From Pseudorasbora parva (taxonomy: Eukaryota; Chordata; Actinopteri; Cypriniformes; Gobionidae), in contig NC_090180.1 of assembly GCF_024679245.1 (NCBI RefSeq), positions 9,568,007 through 9,632,006 of the forward strand: 64,000 bases of DNA. The letters are read 5' to 3'. Positions 58,890 through 64,000 of the stretch are shown here, in pieces (position 1 is the stretch's first letter; each line of letters begins with the position of its first letter). The notes under the pieces were generated by a model that had not been told where the DNA came from, searched no databases, and saw only the letters and a program-made list of their open reading frames with translations. A program made the translations under genes and the position numbers.

Positions 58890-61384
58890 ACGTCCTTGTC
58901 ATCCGCCCTGCCTTCACTGCCCTTGAACAGACAGCTTAGGTTCCCAGCCTGCCTTGACTTAAATAGGGATTTAAAAGATGGGTGAGGACCAGGTTAAAGA
59001 AAATTAAGCCATTAGCTTTAAGATGGCTTACAAATGGCATGTCACTGAGGATCTTTGGTGAACTATACTTTGTGCTGTTTTTCGGTTTTCAAAAAATTCC
59101 AGGCATTAAGTGGATTCAAATAAAATTTTATTACACTATTATTTGCATCATCAACACAATCTGTGTTAAAGGTATTTCATTCATCATTGCGTCCCCCCGA
59201 GGAAGTGGAAGTTCGCTGTACAGATAAACCCAGACAAGAATCCTGAGATTCCGCAGGTTTTTCTTCCTCAATTAAAACATAAAGGATTTCTGAGGATCAA
59301 GAGAGACTTATGTGGCCTTCAGACACCTTTGGATATATTTTGGATTTTTTCTTTCACATTGTTTCTGTTCTAGGTGAAGTGCATTTGGATGCCATGACAT
59401 TGAAAGACTGATAATACCATTGAGAATTATTTTCTCAATAACATTTTTGAACATGATATTCTCCAGTAAGCACTTTATCACCCTTTCAGAATAGCCCGAC
59501 TCACATTTGAACTGCTTTTGTAAGGTCTGAAGGGTGATTTCCTCTATTGTTTCATTATTTGTAATGATTGTTATTTCATATATAAGACTATATGTATTTG
59601 CAGTAAGCCAGAGCCATATGATTACAGGAATCCTGTTAATGTTTCCTTTTTACCCCAGTATAATCCTATATCCTTCCTATAATACATTATATTATCATCA
59701 TCATATCATCATGTTAAACTTCTATTCTGTGAAAGTTTTACATAATGGATCACCTTTACTCTGTATTACATAACATACTCCTGCAACTTGCATACAAAAA
59801 ACGAATAAAAGATACATGCATACGAAAATGGTTTTGTTCACTTTTATATGTATGTCAATACATAAATAACGATATAGTCATTAAAAGATTTAGGTTCCAT
59901 GACACTATGCAAAAGAGACCAATAACATGTCAAATCTTAGTGGAGTTGCTTTCCTTTGGCGTAGTATAAAAGGCTTTGTTTGTGTTGTTTCCCATGAACA
60001 TCTTCATCATTTTTTGTCTCCTCTGAAAACAATCTAAGTGCTAAGCGAGCACATTCAGTAAGCCAACATCAGTGAAAAGTCAAGCGATCTGACTTAATGT
60101 CTAACAGGATTTAAGGATCAAGAGGACTCGTGATGCCAATGTTTTGAGTGAAATGTAAAGACAATAGCCCTTGACAGCTGCATGTTTGATATTTTTTTAT
60201 ATGGGAAAGATCAGCCGTTGACATTTACAGTAGGGAATGCAAAACGGTCAACTATGGGATCATCTAGTAAATTCAGACTGGAATAACTAACGTATCTATT
60301 TGTTTGTTATTTATTATGTTTATTCCACTGAGTTTATCCCTCCCCAACATTTACAGCAAATAAAAGAACAGGCTAAAAGTCATTCAATAAACTGACACAA
60401 ATTGTGATACATGCATCATCATCCTGTACAAGTTATCAAGTTATTATCAAATCTTTAAGTGTTTCAATTCACCAGGAAATTCCTACTGGGGGTATCTTCC
60501 CTCATCTTTCCACTATTAAAAGAGTTATAAATGATACTACCCAACTAGACTAGTTTATGATGAAAAAAGTTTTAAATTCACAAGATTATATATATAGTTA
60601 ATTATATATATATAGCATATATATATACTATATATAATATAGTCTAGTTGAGTAGTATCATTTATAACTCTTTTACTCATTTCTGTTCAATTTTTCTCTA
60701 ATATAATCCAGTGTTCCATAATGAATATGTGTGGATATGTGTCTAATTCACGAAATTGTTAGATAATAACTACATTTATTATAATAATTCTTTAAGTAAA
60801 TAATAAGAAAAACACCTGCAACAACATTCCACTATAGGAGCTTATGTCCCATTAACTTTTGTCTTTATTTTTATTTTTTATCCTAGCTATCTAAATCAAT
60901 AAATATGTTCAAAATCCCCCATTAACAAAAGACATTAAAACATTCAATATCCGTCTATATAAATCACTATTAGATTAGAACTGTTCAGATGGAATAAATC
61001 TCACAAATGTTGATGTTCAGATAAATAGTCAAGATTAAGAAGCGCATGAAATAAATGTGTTTAAATGACATTTAATGATATTCATGGTCCAAATATCTGA
61101 ATATTCATGGTCCTAATAGTGATATTCATCATCTCTAATATAAACTAGTACATGTTCATTGACGCATTTCTGTAAACTCGTAAAGAGATATTATAACTAA
61201 ATACGAAAATGTGACCAGCTATCACAATTTTCCTTGACCCCAGGCAATATCATATATCACAGCTGACATGTTTTATCTAAAATACGTTCCAGCTTTGAAG
61301 GCCTCAAAGATCAGAACATGATTTTCTTCATTCAAGGCCAGATAGATTCTAATAGAACCATGCATGGCAAAGGTCTGGCGGGGG
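58890..61384. other. kcnv2 3'UTR and kcnv2-insl5 intergenic region
   Basis: The kcnv2 3'UTR may end after AATAAA at 59119-59124. The rest is AT-rich with one small inverted repeat (60517-60675). No exon was found. Confidence 0.6.
60517..60675. repeat. Short inverted repeat, hairpin-forming
   Basis: Arms 60517-60551 (taaaagagttataaatgata...) and 60641-60675 are inverse copies with a single mismatch over 35 bp, enclosing an AT-rich loop that is itself partly palindromic. It may be a very small MITE or a product of replication slippage. Confidence 0.8.
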
Positions 61385-61391
61385 TATAAAA
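61385..61391 (+). promoter_or_regulatory. insl5 TATA box
   Basis: TATAAAA inside the local palindrome ggggtataaaaacccc, 85 bp before the chosen start codon. This implies transcription from about 61415 and a short leader of about 55 nt. Confidence 0.75.
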
Positions 61392-61469
61392 ACCCCAGAA
61401 TTGAGGTAGTTACGTACCTGAACTCACTTGGATATTGTGTATTCTAAATTGATCACCCCAAGAAACACC

Positions 61470-62044
61470 ATGAACGTTAAGTGGTTTGCTTCGCTAGCTT
61501 TTTTATTTCTCCTCGAGACTTCCAAGACTGAGAGTCAAGATGTACGAGTGAAGCTCTGTGGTCGTGAATTCATTCGGATGGTGGTCACATCGTGTGGGAG
61601 CTCTCGACTCAAACGGAATGTGCTTGATTCAGACCTTCACTTTGCAAACCCCCATTGTAGGTTTGCCCTTTTCAGATATTTGTGTTCTCTATTCGTTTAC
61701 CTATTATTTACTTTATATGTTTTCACCTTATTCTGTATATTAATATCTTCTCATTTTGATACATCATCTTCCCCTTTTCAGGGAACCTACAAAACTGGTT
61801 GGACCGAGATTTCTTTGCATACCAGACTGCTGGGGATAAGCAGATGAGGGAATACGATGTCCATGAGAGCGTGACAGAGCATCCAGCTCCCCACCAGAAC
61901 ACGAGCCCACCAGCAGAGCTTCTGGAACACTCCACCAATGTGCAGGATCTCAGCATGTCCTCCAGGACCCGTCGCGATGTCGGGCCAGCGGGTATCTGCT
62001 GCACTTCTGGATGTACCATGAGTGAACTGATTCAGTACTGCTAA
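61470..62044 (+). CDS. insl5: Relaxin/insulin-like peptide, INSL5-like
   Basis: Two exons, 61470-61656 and 61782-62044, encode a 149-aa preprohormone. The start MNVKWFASLAFLFLLETS has a good context (acaccATGa) and gives a signal peptide; a farther ATG at 61428 would bury it. The B chain is VRVKLCGREFIRMVVTSCGS with the RxxxRxxV receptor-binding cassette. RLKR ends the B chain and RTRR precedes the A chain, both convertase sites. The A chain is DVGPAGICCTSGCTMSELIQ then YC, with the correct cysteine spacing. Frame is kept only if the donor is GTAGGT at 61657, joining as PHW|NLQNW. CCTxGCxM and the SSR after the B-chain cysteine are closer to INSL5 than to INSL3 or RLN3, but the family is short and the subtype is less sure than the family. 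AATAAA is at 62143-62148. Confidence 0.85.
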
Positions 62045-63783
62045 GCTCACACCAGATCTCCTAGGAAAGATATAAATATAGATATAATTAACACTTTAAC
62101 AAGGTTCCATTTCTTAACATTAATTAGGTAGCTTCAACTTACAATAAAACATTCTTCTAAAGCATTTATTAACCTTAGTTAATGTTAATTTCAATATCAA
62201 CTACTAATATTAAAATCAAAAGAGGTATCTGTTATTTATTATGTTATTTAATAGAACTGAGCTAATATGAACTATATAACAATGAACAGTTGCATTTTCA
62301 TCAACTAATGTTAACAAAGATTAATAAATAGGCCTACTGTAACAAATGTATAGGTGGAAATGTAGGCTACTACCTGTGCCATCTGATGGGAATTTATTAT
62401 TGAGTATTAGCGTCATTATAAATGTATGTATGAAACTGAATGAAAAGAGTGTTATTTTATAATGTATAGTATAAGCTTTTGATTGTTCAGTTGTGACATA
62501 GGCCTATATTTAGATATATATTTTAGATCGCTCATACAGACTATTTGCAGAAATCATAGACCGGTTATTTGATTGGTCAGACTCAGAGGGAACATTGTGC
62601 AATGAATCCAAAGAATCTAAGATACTATCTGGAGTTGAAAAATGTACATTTTGAGATAATTGAACTTGCAGGCTGTATATTTAATCAATGACTAAATAAA
62701 TTCTCAGAAAAAAAAAATGTAGTCAATGGTTTAATAGCCTATTTTAAACATTTTTAATATTTTATTTGAGATGATCACTGTGAATAACTAATTTACCGCT
62801 AGAGGGGGTAGCACTGTATAGTAGCCTACTACTCAAAGTCACTTTATAAATCATTCCTTATAAAAGTACATTACGTAGCGTAACGTTTTGTTTACATCGA
62901 TCTAAATCAGTTCCGGACACATTTTAGAATGCTTTAGATCAAAGGGATATATGCTTGAAATTGCTTTCACCTACAACAAAAATACATTGAGGCTGTTTAA
63001 AAAGGGCACAAAGAACCACATACTGTTTCAAACACAATCAATGCTAACACGTATGCACAGACACACACATGCAGTGACCTTCTAACGGCACCTTTGATGA
63101 GTAGGCTACTAGATGTGTATTCAGGCCAAACTGTCAGACCAGCTGCTGTGCCACAGCTGCTTTTGATAGCACGTCTTCATTTTCCTCCTCTGGGCATCGG
63201 TCTTACTGTCACGAATTCAACAGACAGTCCAGGACAAATGAAGATAAGAGACTTATAGCTACAATAGAAGGATATAATGTAGGCCTAATAAATAGATTGG
63301 ACGCACACTTATCCGATGATGAGAATTATTATTATAGAGTTTTTACCGTTATTAGCCCAGTGTAGGCCTATGTCAAATAATTCTGTAATCTCCAAAAGTA
63401 TCACCAGCGCCTTGGCCCAGTTAGTAGGCAGTTCAAGGTAGCAAAATGACTGACACCAATTGACTTTTTAAATAAAAACAAGAACAGCACAAAAGATAAA
63501 GCAATTTAGCAATTTTTAATGCAATGGTAAAACATTATGCTATTCCCTGGAATATCACAATAATCTCGATGACAGCCTTGTTTACAAGGGGTTTGACTCT
63601 TGAGGCGTTCTATCAATCATTCTACGCGTTCTCACGTTCACAACGCACAGTCCAAACCGTAAAGAGCGCGAAGTTTACTGTGGATCGGTTCATAAGAGTG
63701 CAAAATGTCCGCGATTCTTACCTGTCAGCAACACAACGGCCTACGCGGCTAAAAGTCTTAATATGAGTATGAATACAGAGGAT

Positions 63784-63878
<95 letters not shown>

Positions 63879-64000
63879 AGGAAGTAAGGCGAAAAAGATA
63901 GGTAAAAAGCGCAGTATGAGACGGCTGGGGAACTATGATTACAAGGTTGAGAATAGGGCACAGAAGATTAAATAACTGCCTAAATTTAATAGAAAAACAT
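62045..64000. other. Downstream of insl5, no further gene seen
   Basis: The insl5 3'UTR probably ends near 62165. The remainder is AT-rich, with four TAGGCCTA palindromes between 62329 and 63370 and a GA tract near the end. No coding exon was recognised. Confidence 0.6.
63786..63876. repeat. (GA)n microsatellite
   Basis: An uninterrupted GA/AG tract of about 91 bp. On the minus strand it yields an artificial Leu-Ser repeat frame. Confidence 0.97.

Noticed and set aside
61428..61469. Upstream ATG for insl5
   Set aside because: It would put 14 residues before a good signal peptide; the ATG at 61470 has the better context.
61470..62044. Calling the peptide gene insl3 or rln3
   Set aside because: The A chain (CCTSGCTM) and the B-chain end (CGSSR) are closer to INSL5; the alternative is not fully excluded.
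63758..63961. Leu-Ser repeat frame on the minus strand
   Set aside because: Translation of the (GA)n tract.

Overview
The window looks like nuclear DNA of a teleost fish, most likely a cyprinid. The basis is split genes with GT-AG introns, an AT-rich background, long dinucleotide tracts, and many DNA transposons of kinds familiar from zebrafish and carp: Tc1-like, hAT, inverted-repeat MITEs and TTAA-flanked THAP elements. All calls come from reading the sequence; nothing was searched.

Seven protein-coding genes can be built exon by exon with consistent reading frames. On the + strand come the last two coding exons of a CREB-regulated transcription coactivator (crtc1-like, 2113-3501), complete med26 (9595-16225, 592 aa) and complete calponin-2 (cnn2, 19396-22841, 308 aa). 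On the - strand come complete angptl4 (33254-28721, 460 aa) and complete rps28 (54440-53508, 69 aa, with a probable extra 3'UTR exon). On the + strand again come complete kcnv2 (56005-58889, 539 aa) and a relaxin-family peptide gene closest to insl5 (61470-62044, 149 aa). The genes act in unrelated processes: CREB coactivation, Mediator, actin binding, lipoprotein lipase control, ribosome, silent Kv subunit and peptide hormone. They share a neighbourhood, not a pathway. As I recall, CRTC1, MED26, CNN2, ANGPTL4 and RPS28 all lie on human 19p13, so most of this is probably an old syntenic block.

Much of the rest is mobile DNA. A decayed Tc1 copy fills 600-1517. A hAT-like element (2391-3278) sits against the acceptor of the last crtc exon. 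Intron 2 of med26 holds a hAT element nested in a long inverted-repeat element. The 33-53 kb interval is a transposon graveyard: two TTAA-flanked elements in opposite orientation (one with a THAP zinc-finger relic), a retroelement relic that looks DIRS-like, a decayed Ty3/Gypsy gag-pol piece and several MITEs. Long intergenic stretches at 22.8-28.7, 33.4-38.8 and 58.9-61.4 kb show no further gene.

I found no wholly new system. The best leads are transposons or hairpins placed at splice acceptors (crtc1, kcnv2), an intron placed directly after the rps28 stop codon, the THAP relic, and two dense clusters of the palindrome TAGGCCTA.
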